From NCBI GenBank assembly GCA_025769875.1, contig JAGFNK010000918.1, forward strand, positions 1 through 18,430: a stretch of 18,430 nucleotides of DNA. Reading direction: 5' to 3'. This stretch comes from Russula earlei (taxonomy: Eukaryota > Basidiomycota > Agaricomycetes > Russulales > Russulaceae). The translations under genes and the position numbers were made by a program. Under the pieces are notes generated by a model that saw only the letters and a list, made by a program, of their open reading frames with translations, had not been told where the DNA came from and searched no databases. Below, one piece after another: positions 8,686-17,629 of the stretch (position 1 is the first letter of the stretch; every line of letters starts with the position of its first letter).

Positions 8686-9660
8686 TTATAGTAACACTTC
8701 ACTATATACTATATTCTTAGTGGAAGCCTCCCTCTTCTCTTCCTCCCAAATCACCTTGATGTTGGAGACAGAGGTCACCCTTGACACCCCAACATAAAAT
8801 TGCCCATGTGTGAAGACTGGCTTTCTTAAATCCAACCCAACATGCTTCAGTGTTTGCCCTTGTGACTTGTTGATGGTCATGGCAAAGCATGCCCTCACAG
8901 GGAATTGCCTCCTTGTGAACTTGAAGGCAACTTGATCCTCTGTTGGTTGGTAAGGGATCCTTGGGATGAAGACCTTCTCCCTTGCATGCTCCCCTGTTAT
9001 CAGCTCAACTTCTAGCACCCTGTTGCTAGACCTCCTCAAGATCCCTCTGCTCCTATTGCAGACACCATGTCTGGCATCCAAGTTCCTCAGCACCATCACA
9101 GGACAACCCACCTTGAGCTCTAGCTTGGCAAGAGGAAGTCCAGAGCAGTTGATTGAGTTCAGGTACTCCACTGGATAGTTCAGCATCACATCAGCATCCC
9201 CACTCTGCTCAGAAGCGGGAATGCTGTCTGCACTCTGAAACACCTGTCCTCTCCCTGGGAACCTCCTAAGCACCTCCTTGTTGATGCTGTCCACATCAGT
9301 GTTAAGGCTAGAAAGGATGGCATGCTCTGCAAAGTACTGGGAAGAAGGGTTGCCAGTGTCAAGGCCAGGGTAGATGCTGTCAATCAGAGAGGAAACTGTG
9401 TTCTCCCTGCGATTCATATAGGGGGGAAGATCAATGATAGAGTTTGGGTCAGTGTGCCTGCCTTTTCCAACCTCCAGTTGCCACTGTGCAAAGTTGGCCT
9501 CAGCTTGAATGCCAGTGTTGAGGCACATATTTTGGTGGAGATGAAGCACTTTGATGGATCTCCAGAGGGGGGAGCGCTGTAGACAGGCACCTACTATCTG
9601 AGGCCTTGATCCTTGCACAATAACAGGAAGGATCTGCTGAAAGTCACCACCAAAGACAAA
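8686..9660 (-). pseudogene. Helitron PIF1 helicase, C-terminal half
   Basis: This frame includes FVFGGDFQQILPV (PIF1 motif III, just upstream of 9618), the Helitron-typical PVEYLNSINCSGLP and GCPVMVLRNLD segments, and the C-terminal motifs FAMTINKSQGQTL (motif V) and HGQFYVGVSRVTS (motif VI) before a natural stop at 8686. These belong to the SF1B PIF1 helicase that Helitrons fuse to Rep. It is separated from the Walker A and B half by a frameshift near 9650-9670. Confidence 0.85.
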
Positions 9661-10130
9661 GGTAAGACCACCAAGGGCTTGTCAGAGTCACAGATGTCCT
9701 TGAATGACCTGTCCACTGTCTCCATCACATGCCTGTGCTGCATGGGAGCCTCATCCCAAATGACCAAGTCAGTAATGTGAATCAGGTCTGCTAAATGTGA
9801 GTTTTTGGGGATGTTGCAGACAGTGGACTCATGGGAGGGAATGGGGATCTTGAAACAGGAGTGTGCAGTGCGCCCTCCCTTGAGAAGGAGTGCAGCAATG
9901 CCAGAGGAAGCAACACAGAGGACAATCTTGTGTTGAGAGTGCAGATGGTAGCAGAGGGTGTTGTAGAGATAAGTCTTTGCCAGTACCCCCAGGGCCATGA
10001 AGGAAAAAGATCTCCCCTGTCTTGTTGAGGACAGCAGAGGTGATCCCCACAAAAGCAGTCTGCTGGTTAATATTAAGCTTGTCAATAGACTCAGTTGCAA
10101 GAAGAGCCTGTTCCTCTAGGTCATACTGGA
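9661..10130 (-). pseudogene. Helitron PIF1 helicase, N-terminal half (Walker A and B)
   Basis: One frame ends in INQQTAFVGI and FFLHGPGGTGK (Walker A, about 9980-10015). The next frame picks up TYLYNTLCYHLHSQHK and runs through ASSGIAALLLKGGRTAHSCF and DLVIWDEAPM (Walker B, motif II). The switch falls directly after the Walker A lysine: one extra G near 9974 separates AAA from ACT. Such a break inside the ATP-binding site inactivates the helicase. Confidence 0.85.
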
Positions 10131-11546
10131 GCTGCTCCTGAATGAGGGGATTGCCTGCAATGGCCCCCCAGTTCTCAACAAACTGAGGCATGGTTGGCCA
10201 ATCCTGAAGTCTCTTGGCAAAGTGGGAGAGGAGGAGGTCAATGAGATAGAGGCCATAGTCCTTCACCTGTTCATCAGTTGGCTCTGGGATGTTGAGATGA
10301 TGCTGGAGCTTGTGCTTGAGGTCATCACAGATAGATGCAGAGAATCTGTCCCAAAGTGCCCTAGGTTGAGAAGGGATGCAGTCCTTGAGGATGGTGACAA
10401 AGAGGTGGCACAGCTGAGCACCTGTGCACATATGACTGGCTTCTTCCAAGCATTGCTGCCACTCCTGATCATCTTCTAGAAGACCCCTTGCAATGCAAGC
10501 CTCTCTAAAATAGGGATAAAGAGTGCCTTCAAATGAGCAAAGGTTTTCAAAGGAGGTTGCACCCTTGACAGAGGTGAGAAGGAGGTGCAGGTAGAAGCGC
10601 TCTCCAGAAGTAGGGTGAGCATGAAACATCCTCCCAATAGCAAAGCCCTTACTCTTAGGAGTCCACCTATGAGTGCTTTTGTTCCAGACCATCTTGGAGG
10701 GATAGTCTTGGTAGAGAAGATCCAGGATGTGAGAGCCCTCTGGAGCAGCAGCATTGGCCTGAAACCATCCAGTGAGTGTGGTGGGCTTCTCCTCCTCCTG
10801 AACTGGCCTGTCATCCTCAGGATTGTAGACAACTCCCTGCTGCCAAGGAAGGTGGACTTGAAGGCGCACCACATTTGGAACCTGCTCCTGTAGCTCAAAG
10901 AGAAAGAGCCTCCATACAGCCTCACAGCTGCTGATGTATCTTGCATCCAAGTAAAGCCTGACCTCATCCATGCACCTGCCAAATGCCATGGTGGCCCTGT
11001 CATGGCCCTTGTAGACATACTTGTAGATGTACTTGAGAGCCTTGACTGAGGCAACAGACTCCACATTGATATGGCACCTGTACTTCCAGATGAGATATGG
11101 AGAATGGCAGACCATCCATTGGTTTGTGATCTCCTTGCCACTGATGAGATGAGTGTGGCCAGTGTCCCTTCTCCTGGTGCATGCATAAGAGTCCTCAGTA
11201 ACAGAAGTCTCCTCCCTAAAGGGCTTAGGGAAGCCCTTGGAACATGAGCCATCCACCATGCAAGGAGAATTCCTGTTCTGGTTACCACAGGGCCTGTGAA
11301 CCATGAACTTCTTGATGAGTTCAAGCAGCTCAGGATGGTCTTCTGGAAACTCAGAAGACATGAGACTGTCAATCTGGTCAGGGGTGCACAACTTGGAGTG
11401 GGGCTGAAGGAGACAATGATATGGGCATGGGGGAGGCCTCTCTTCTGGATCTCTATGGTGTAAAGGTGAGCTGCCAAAGCACCCAGAATGCCAGCCCTGA
11501 TGTCCTTGATGAGGGACTTGAGCTTGGCATGAAAGACTCTGACCAC
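10131..11546 (-). pseudogene. Helitron HUH Rep nuclease domain
   Basis: The Rep domain shows the His-hydrophobic-His motif in QKRGLPHAHII (about 11415-11440) and the double-tyrosine motif YIYKYVYKGHDR (about 11000-11031), the two catalytic signatures of Helitron Rep. Between them lie SPCMVDGSCSKGFPKPFREE and CHINVESVASVKALK, also diagnostic. A frameshift near 11400-11410 separates the HUH motif from the rest. After the tyrosines the linker and DPTDEQ-type region continue to the helicase. Both catalytic motifs look intact at residue level, so inactivation is by frameshift and insertion. Confidence 0.86.
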
Positions 11547-11835
11547 AAAGTCAGGGCACTCATTGAGAGGAAGATGTGATCAGAGTCAATGATATGAGGG
11601 CAAATATGAAGGCAATAGCAAAGGAATTGAGCCAAAGAGATGCACCTATTTGCATTTGGAGCAGGGCCATCTTCAACATCTTGGTAAGGGATGTTGGGGA
11701 ACCATCCTAGCTGGCCAGTGGGAAAAAGGAGGACATATCTGAGTGAGGGGTAAACAGGATGGATGTCAGAGATGCACTTTAGATGGCCATCCCTAAGGCT
11801 TGATGATGTCCTGTGAGTCCTTGATTTGATCTCCT
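11453..11835 (-). pseudogene. Helitron-like N domain, part between LTR C and Rep
   Basis: The frame contains LKCISDIHPVYPSLRYVLLF followed by PTGQLGWFPN, the conserved block that precedes Rep in Helitron transposases. Shortly after, ICPHIIDSDHIF jumps to the CPDFVVRVFHAKL of the Rep domain. In intact family members a long stretch, including the first Rep motif, lies between these two blocks, so I infer a deletion with frame change near 11560. The left neighbour beyond the solo LTR is the block ending IEIAVIIPGEG. Confidence 0.78.
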
Positions 11836-12099
11836 TGTTACGAACCAAGGCCAGGCCCTGGCCATAGATTGTCCTATTTTACTCAAGAGAGATCTCTCCC
11901 ACTTTGCATTGCCGACTCCCTTCCATTTTCTGGGCTAACCCTCTTGCGGTACAAGATATCGCTATTGCAAGGGCACTATAACACGACCAGGCACCCGTTT
12001 CCTAATCAGGTAATCATCGCGTGGCAGCCACATGGCCACCCAGCCACCAAGGACCCGAAACAGCGGCACAAACTCTTAGAAACTATTGCATAAATCATC

Positions 12100-12202
12100 T
12101 GATGTCATCAAGGCTCCAATGACATCATAGCTGACTGAGCGACTCCACAATGACCTCATAGGCTCACTAAGCACTCCACAGTGACATCATAATGATGTCA
12201 TC
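12100..12202 (+). promoter_or_regulatory. Cluster of TGATGTCA/TGACATCA motifs in the LTR
   Basis: Within about 100 bp upstream of the LTR TATA box the sequence repeats TGATGTCATC (12100 and 12193) and its inverted form TGACATCAT (12120 and 12182), plus a variant TGACCTCAT (12151). Several are preceded by CTCCAnA. The motif is one base from the CRE palindrome TGACGTCA bound by bZIP factors. The same array is kept in copies A and B. A role in LTR transcription is an inference. Confidence 0.45.
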
Positions 12203-12336
12203 GCTCCACAATGATCAATAATACGCTCAGTAAGCCTGAAACTTGACACAAGCAAGTTTATGCCTCTGTAGTCCTATTGGATGGTACCAAAGAGTCTAGA
12301 ATAGTCCCAGTTCTTTGTAATCGACCTTGTACACTG

Positions 12337-12344
12337 TATATAAG
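12337..12344 (+). promoter_or_regulatory. TATA box of LTR copy C
   Basis: TATATAAG followed by CCCC lies mid-LTR, as expected at the U3/R border, and is conserved in the other two copies on the minus strand. It is the likely core promoter of the retroelement family. Confidence 0.6.
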
Positions 12345-12660
12345 CCCCAATGAAGCATGGCAGTCGTCAGACTGTCATTGTGATACTCTCATCTTCCTGG
12401 TACTCCCCCGCGACCGCTCAGTTTAAAGATTCCTCTCACTTCCAAGGTACTCTTCTACGACCGCCTTGTTTAAAGCCCCCTCAATGCACTGGCTTCTAAC
12501 CTTTGCCTCTGCCTCCAGTCACACGTACCAGTCCCCATCTGGTACATCTTAGTCATTTGGCTCGTCCTCTTGTTCAACGCGCCTACCACGCGTACCATCT
12601 GTTCCGACCCTTGCCCACCTGTTCCTGAGTCCACACGGATCAGCAGTATGTGTCTTGACA

Positions 12661-13416
12661 CTCCTTCACCTGGAATGATAACTGCAATCTCAATTGATGG
12701 CAGCATTAGAGGAATTATAGTGACGCCTATCACATGCAGCATCAAAGTGAAGTGAGAGAGTGCAGTCTTGCTCTCTAGGAAGGTGTTGAGTCAACTCATA
12801 AGCCTGCTTGAACTTCTGGACTGCAGCATGAGAGCAATAAAACATGTCCTGAAGAGTCTGCATGGTGCCTTGGAGTCAATCTAGAGTTGGCCTGATGGGC
12901 CAATGTGCACATTGAGGGCCATGCTAGGGTCATAGATGTAAAGCTGTGCATAAGAAGGGGCAGCATCAGGCCTCTCTGGCAGCAAAAGAGACCCAATCCT
13001 ATGAATAAGTTCCTCATGCAGCTTGAAGACCCAAGGTCCATGTCCTCCCTGATTCACAGAATGATCCACCTGTCTTCCCCACTGAGGTAAAGGCCAAAGC
13101 ATTGTTTGTAGGAGCGGATATGAAGGCGAAATGCTTTAGAAATAGGATCTTGGCCAGTGAGAAGGTGGTAAAGCTCAGGGGGACATAGGTGAAGGGGAGG
13201 AAGGGCAATCTTGCCACTCAAGCAACACATGCCAAACTTGAGGGTCCTTTTAGATGAGTTAGTAAGGCGCTCATCTAGCCAATGAAGTGCCTTGCAGAAA
13301 GGGCATTGAATGTTCATGCCTTCAAGATCATGAATAGCCCATATGGGATCAAAAGGATGTTGTGCAATGGGCATGGCTTGAGGAGGTGGCAGCATAGGTT
13401 GGCCCATATCTGGATG
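12661..13416 (-). pseudogene. Helitron transposase N-terminal region, exon 3 with frameshifts
   Basis: This exon starts at 13416 after an ATAG acceptor and gives MGQPMLPPP, then CPFCKALHWLDERL ... FGMCCLSGKIALPPL, the cysteine-containing block found at the N-terminus of fungal Helitron transposases. It continues through NNALAFTSVG, VFKLHEELIHRIGSLL, YAQLYIYDPSMALN, MQTLQDMFYC and LHFDAACDRRHYNSSNA to IEIAVIIPGEG at LTR C. These blocks occur in the expected order but in changing frames, with shifts near 13110, 13080, 12870 and 12690. All motifs are recognisable, so decay is recent enough to trace. Confidence 0.78.
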
Positions 13417-13469
13417 CTATAACATCTATTAAGTATATATTTTTTCCCTTTAAAGAATAGAAAACTTAC

Positions 13470-13667
13470 AGGCAAGGGATCTTCTGGATAAACTTGGGCA
13501 TGAGGATAAGGAGGAGGACTTGGAGAAGCAGAGGATGGAGGAGTTGAGGAAGGGGCAGGAGTAGACACAGAGCCAGAGCCAGATCCATAGACAGAAGCAG
13601 CAGCAGCAGAGGTAGAGCCAGAGCCAGAGCCAGAGCCAGGGGCAGCAGAATGTGACCTTGTAATAAT
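13470..13667 (-). pseudogene. Helitron exon 2, Gly-Ser-rich
   Basis: A 66-codon exon in phase 0 lies between a GTAAGT donor (13469) and a GCAG acceptor (13668). The flanking introns are 13417-13469 (53 bp) and 13668-13717 (50 bp). The encoded segment is Gly-Ser dipeptide repeats followed by Ser/Pro-rich sequence, and is probably a flexible linker. The Gly-Ser part comes directly from a hexanucleotide repeat. Confidence 0.6.
13566..13645. repeat. GAGCCA hexanucleotide repeat (with short CAG run)
   Basis: Runs of GAGCCA, interrupted by a CAG run near 13598-13609, encode Gly-Ser repeats on the minus strand in the Helitron exon. This is a coding microsatellite likely to vary in length. Confidence 0.8.
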
Positions 13668-13717
13668 CTGCAACTCATAATTATTATAAAGTCTATTCTA
13701 AGATGAAACTGACTCAC

Positions 13718-13989
13718 CGGAGGAGGGGCAAGAAGAGAAGTGGCAGGAGTTTGACCATAACACTGTTGAGGAGTGGGGAGTGGTTGAAGGGCAGCCACTT
13801 GAGCAGCCAAATTAGCTGGTAAGTGACGATAGACTTGTCCTTGAAATTGAATAGGTTGTCTGGCAGTTGAAGTGCTGGCAGGTGTCCTACACTGTTCAGG
13901 ACTGCCCAAAGTGCGACTGGCATGCTCAGCTTGACATGCAGCAGCCTGAGATTGTTGAGGAGATGTGGGAGGAGTGTTAGACATGGGGA
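13718..13989 (-). pseudogene. Helitron exon with first in-frame ATG
   Basis: From a TTAG acceptor at 13990 the frame reaches an ATG at 13984, followed by SNTPPTSPQQSQAAACQAEH, then a Gln-rich QFQGQVYRHLPANL segment, and ends at a GTGAGT donor at 13717. It keeps phase with exon 2. The style (Pro/Gln-rich leader before the cysteine block) fits fungal Helitron N-termini. The 57-bp intron to the right (13990-14046) and further exons suggest translation may start further upstream. Confidence 0.55.
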
Positions 13990-14046
13990 CTAATAAAAGA
14001 GACAGGACCATGAACACTGCCAGTAATTAAAACATAGTAACCATAC

Positions 14047-14232
14047 CTTGTTGATGGTTGAAAAGGGTAGAAGTTGAAGGGTTGTGAGTGACTGAAAAAC
14101 ATTTTTAAAAAAATATGCTGCTGCCCAGAAAGTGGGGGACTCACTTTGTAGAGAAACTGGACTGTTCAGTGGAGGCAGAGGATGATGGTTGGAGGCAGAG
14201 GTAAGATTTCTGCAGCACCAACAGGCAAGCAC
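14047..14232 (-). pseudogene. Possible upstream Helitron exons
   Basis: Two small exons, 14145-14232 (right edge uncertain) and 14047-14091 (45 bp), join across a 53-bp intron with a GTGAGT donor and TTTCAG acceptor, and then across the 57-bp intron into the next exon. All junctions keep one open frame, giving SLQITHNPSTSTLFNHQQVP before the ATG at 13984. No in-frame ATG exists before a TAA further right, so the true start is unresolved. Confidence 0.4.
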
Positions 14233-14700
14233 CTGTTTATGTCCCCTGAGCCCAAGTTCTGCATCATGTGCAGCCCAGCCTGGTTAACCAGCTCTGCACT
14301 GCTATGCCTTATGCCATGAGCCACAGCACACACACACACACCCCAGCTCCATCTAAACAGAATCCAGACACTAATTTATGCAAAGTCTTATATTTATATG
14401 AGCAGGAAGTAAATTACATCCCATAAATATTACAAAAGACTATGGAGGCAGCAGTAAGGGAGCCAGGGTGGATGGCAGCCCACTCTTTCCAAAAGGCATT
14501 TTTCATTGAGCTGCATCATGAGATGCTCAAAAATGCCAATCATACACTCAAGGTGCATGTGGGGAGAGGTTAACAAATATCGCACACAGGGGACAAGGGA
14601 AACCCATGTTGTCTGCAAATCAGGGTTTCAAACATGTGGAAAAGAAAAGGAAAAATGCACAGGTCAAAAATTGCATGCTCTGGAATCCATATGACAGTAA
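14233..14700. other. Unassigned sequence right of the Helitron gene
   Basis: This holds a CA dinucleotide run (14327-14341) and AT-rich DNA near 14380-14430. A 62-residue minus-strand frame at 14430-14618 has no recognisable domain. The Helitron 5' terminus may lie here or further right, but no clean 5'-TC end can be identified. Confidence 0.35.
14327..14341. repeat. CA dinucleotide microsatellite
   Basis: About seven CA units in a row (plus strand), within otherwise unremarkable sequence. Confidence 0.85.
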
Positions 14701-14716
14701 GCCAGTTGAGGCTGAG

Positions 14717-14842
14717 CTGACTGGAGGAGAGGAAAATAAAGAAAAAGTTAGAGAATGCAACAATGAAAACAAAAAAAACAAACATGCAAATCCATTCCAG
14801 ATGAGCCAGGGATGTGACTTGTTTGTCCAGGGAGGCAGTTAG
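14717..14842. repeat. Dispersed repeat R1, copy 1
   Basis: CTGGAGGAGA, an A/G-rich stretch, GAATGCAACAATGAAAA and a CCAG..GAGnCAG block recur in the same order at 16817-16937, with clear divergence. The two copies are about 2.1 kb apart and in the same orientation. Read on the minus strand it gives a long pyrimidine tract ending in CAG. Confidence 0.65.
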
Positions 14843-15159
14843 TCATGCCTGAGGGTCTTGTGACAACAGGCATGGAGAGAGAGGACCTGCAAAAATGAAC
14901 ACAAAAGATGCATGCCTGTCAAGTGTGAAAATCCCTGGACACAGGAATACATGTGTCACAGTGCACCACATCTTGCATGTCACCCTCATGACTGAGCCAA
15001 CCATGGACATGTCATACACAGGCTCAGCAGAGGGCCACAATTCCCCAACCATGGCCTTGTTTCTAATGTGGCTGGTGAGGGCCATGTCCAAAGGGGAGGA
15101 TGGTTGGAGACTGTGGAGAGGGGAGACAGCATGCACATAGCTTAATGCATGACAATCAT

Positions 15160-15375
15160 GCATGCGAGGAAAACACACATTTCTTGCCATCCAAGTGTTG
15201 AGTGTGTGAGGATTGTACCATTGCATATGGAGGGAGCTTAGAGCACTTGAAGAGAGGGCAGAGAGTATGAGAGAGAGCTGTCAAAAACGAAAAGGAATTC
15301 CTTGGTCAATGCATGTGGGAACACTCACAGTGGCTGCTTGTGCCATTCTGTGGTCGCAGTTGTGGTCGTATGCAG
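15160..15375. repeat. Dispersed repeat R2, copy 1
   Basis: TTCTTGCCATCCAAGTGTTGA, then ATTGTACCATTGCAT, GGAGGGAGCTT, GAGAGTATGAGAGA and GTGGCTGCTTGTGCCATTC occur again in the same order at about 16395-16615, and its first third also at about 15950-16043. The minus strand of each copy encodes a shared LNTWMA string, but no long frame is conserved. Confidence 0.7.
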
Positions 15376-15587
15376 TGCAAGCAAGACTGCCAGTTGCTGT
15401 GAGGAGATGTTAGAAAGAGCAAGTGGAAAGGAAAGAAAAAAAAGAAGGGAAGCTCACCAGGTTCGCCCCTGGCTGTGCTGTCCCTGGTCAGGGTGGGGGA
15501 GCAGGGTAGAGGAGAAGGGAGGGGAGAGGAGAGAACCATACCTTCTTTCCTGGTGCCAGGTGTTGCTTTGGTTGGTGTTCACAAAGG

Positions 15588-15900
15588 CAATTGCAATCGT
15601 GTGGCATGTGCTGGCATGATGGAGGCGGCAAGGGAGTGGCATTGCGCAGGTCCATTTGGCCTTCATGTGGTGTGTCAATTTGTTGGGAGGTGTGCACGAC
15701 AGCACAGCATGCATTGAGGGCAAGATTATGAAGGTGGGGGAGTGGCATTGGGCTAGACCATTTGCCTTTGTGTGTGTTGGTTGTCAGGAGAATGCACACA
15801 CAAAGGTGATCGCAGTCATGCAGCATGTGTTGGCAAGATGATGGATGTGGCAAGGGAGTGGTGTTGGTGGGGCTGTTTGGCCTTTGTATGGTGTGTTGAA
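15588..15900. repeat. Tandem repeat R3, three units of about 105-116 bp
   Basis: The block GGGAGTGG...CCTT appears at about 15633, 15738 and 15854. Each is preceded by a CAGCATG or GGCATG element and followed by TTTGTGTGTG or ATGGTGTGT sequence. The units are diverged but in register, so this is a short degenerate satellite-like array. Confidence 0.55.
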
Positions 15901-15949
15901 CTCACATATTATAAATGAAAGAGAAAGAGAAAAAAGAAACATGCATGCA

Positions 15950-16043
15950 CACAGTTTAACATGGGATAATAGTGCATGTGTTTCTTGTGCCATCCAGGTA
16001 TTGAGTTGAAGAGATTGTACCATCAAGTGTGGAGGGGGAAGGG
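15950..16043. repeat. Dispersed repeat R2, partial copy
   Basis: It matches the first third of R2: GCATGTGTTTCTTG, GCCATCCAGGTATTGAG, ATTGTACCATC and GTGGAGGG. The later part of R2 is missing. Confidence 0.6.
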
Positions 16044-16394
16044 GTGGACATCACAGGGAAGGCCAGTTGTGCATCCTTCAGTCAGAAGTGGGTGTTAGAT
16101 AGAAAGAGAAAAGGAAAAAACTCACACACGCACTGGTAAAAGAAAGCCAGCCAAAAGTAAAAAGAGAAAGTGGAAGGGAAGAAATGAAGGGAAAGACATA
16201 CATGTAGCGCATGGCAGAAGTGGGGCAGGAGGGGAGGGGGCAGCATCATTGCCGCATCCAGGCCATGCAGTGTCACTGTGAAGATAGGCTTGTGATATGG
16301 ACAATGGGCTATTGCACTGAGGAAAGGAAGGGAAAAGAGAATAAGAGAACACATGAAAATGAAAATTAAAATGCACACCAATAAAAACCCAAAA

Positions 16395-16615
16395 ATCCTG
16401 GATTGCACATGCATGAAAACATGCGTTTCTTGCCATCCAAGTATTGAGTGTGGGGATTGTATGATTGCATGTGGAGGGAGCTTGGAGCACTTGAGGAAAG
16501 GGTGGAGAGTATGAGAGACAGCTCAAAATGAAAAGGAATAACAACCTGGTCAACACACGGGAACATGACAGTGGCTGCTTGTGCCATTCAGTGGGTTGCG
16601 GTCATGGTCATGGCT
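16395..16615. repeat. Dispersed repeat R2, copy 2
   Basis: It lies about 1,246 bp from copy 1 in the same orientation, sharing the ordered blocks listed there. Differences include short indels around the CAAAAACG/CAAAATG segment. Confidence 0.7.
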
Positions 16616-16660
16616 GTTGCATTGTGGTTGACACTGTGACAGTGATGTTGTTGTCATCAC

Positions 16661-16713
16661 AGCTGAAGCTTGCTTGGGCTATGCCCAAGGGGTGCACCTT
16701 TGGTGGGCTGTGA
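16661..16713. repeat. 53-bp hairpin-bearing repeat, copy 1
   Basis: It begins AGCTGAAGCTTGC, contains the hairpin CTTGGGC-TAT-GCCCAAG (16673-16689), then GGGTGCACCTTTGG, and ends GGGCTGTGA. The second copy is at 17648-17700 in the same orientation. The hairpin loop varies while the stem is preserved. Confidence 0.85.
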
Positions 16714-16816
16714 AGCACCAGGGACTGTCAATGGGAAAAGAGGAAAAAAAAGAAAAATGTTGCAAAGCATGAAAATGAAAAGTGTGTGCACATGAAACAC
16801 CCAAGGATGACATGCG

Positions 16817-16937
16817 GTGACTGGAGGAGAAGAAAATGAGAGAGAAAATGTTAGGAATGCAACAATGAAAATGAAAAATAAATGCACATGCCAATCTGTC
16901 CAGGTGAGACAGCGTTGTCCAGTGAGGCAGGTAGTCG
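16817..16937. repeat. Dispersed repeat R1, copy 2
   Basis: This is the second copy of R1, with the same block order as at 14717-14842. It is slightly shorter in the A-rich middle. Confidence 0.65.
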
Positions 16938-17139
16938 TTGCTCTCTTGCTCCCAGTCTTGGTTGCACTCCGGTTGTGTGGCTTGTGTTCCAGTGGGTATG
17001 GTAAACAGGAGAAGGGAGGGGATGAAGGAGGAGGGAGGGGAGGATAATAGGGGCATGACTGAGTTGTTGTCATCATCACTGTAGCAAAGCCTGGAGGTGG
17101 CAGGGGACAAAGAGCCAGCGCAAACATGAGAGTGCCCAT

Positions 17140-17580
17140 GGGCCATGCTCAAGATTTGTGGCTGTCACAAGGTCACTGTGGCCATGCCCAAGTCATTGTC
17201 GTTGTCACCACTGCAGTGCCACAGGTGGAGAGGGGAATTGGGGCCAGTGGGTGGAAGCAGGTTGAAGAGGAGCTTGTGAGGGGCCTTCTTGGAAAACAGG
17301 TGATAGGAAGGAGAGAGGTGAGAGAGAATGAGAGAAGTGTGTGAAAAAAAAAAGAAATGAAGGACACACCAGAAACCATGGCTTGTGGGAAAACTTGAAT
17401 GACTTGGAAATAGCCAGTGAGAATCTGAGAAAACTGGCAGCTTGGGAGTGTTGAACTAGGACCATGTGGAAGGAGCAGTGGGAAGGACAGCAGGGGAATG
17501 GGGAAAAGAGGAATGACACAGAACGAAAAATGAACATGCGTACAGTAAAACAAAGATGCAGGCAGGTGAAAAAAGTTTTT
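17140..17580. other. Purine-rich stretch without a gene
   Basis: The plus strand is rich in AG, GA and GGA runs. The only long frames are on the minus strand, are Ser/Phe/Leu-rich, and follow from the pyrimidine bias. Nothing is recognised. Confidence 0.4.
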
Positions 17581-17610
17581 CATTGCTTAGGTAAATATTG
17601 GTAAGCAATG
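17581..17610. repeat. Perfect 9-bp stem hairpin
   Basis: CATTGCTTA and TAAGCAATG flank a 12-nt loop. It follows an A6GT5 run and lies 20 bp before the first copy of a 16-bp direct repeat. Its role is unknown. Confidence 0.6.
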
Positions 17611-17629
17611 GGACCATGATTCTCCATTC

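Larger units (their letters stand above)
11836..12660 (+). mobile_element. Solo LTR, copy C (825 bp), inside the Helitron
   Basis: It starts TGTTACGAACC and ends CTTGACA, with CTCCT at 11831-11835 and again at 12661-12665. It is the reverse-oriented relative of copies A and B and is very similar to A, with about 28 CpG sites left. It splits the Helitron N domain between IIPGEG and the downstream SRTHRTSSSLRDG block. Insertion therefore came after the Helitron arrived. Internal genes of the retroelement are absent. Confidence 0.9.
8686..14232 (-). mobile_element. Decayed autonomous Helitron (Rep/helicase), interrupted
   Basis: The minus strand carries the complete order of a Helitron transposase: N-terminal zinc-ribbon-like region, helitron-like N domain, HUH Rep nuclease, and PIF1-family helicase. 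It reads from about 14.2 kb down to a stop at 8686. Coding is broken by several single-base frameshifts, an internal deletion in the N-terminal side of Rep, an in-frame stop near 12690, and a solo LTR (11836-12660). Helitrons move by rolling-circle replication: Rep nicks and the helicase unwinds. Neither activity can be made from this copy. Element ends are not resolved; the 3' end should lie between 8686 and about 8350. CpG is sparse throughout. Confidence 0.85.

Noticed and set aside
10222..10893. Plus-strand frames opposite the Helitron
   Set aside because: They show no domain and follow from the codon pattern of the Rep/helicase gene on the minus strand.
14430..14618. Possible fragment of a KDZ-type or other transposase
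   Set aside because: The 62-residue string has no motif that I can match with confidence.
14570..17583. Several 60-160 residue minus-strand frames rich in Phe, Ser, Leu and Pro
   Set aside because: They arise from pyrimidine-rich strand bias and from the R1-R3 repeats. No start, domain or conserved frame among repeat copies supports them as genes.
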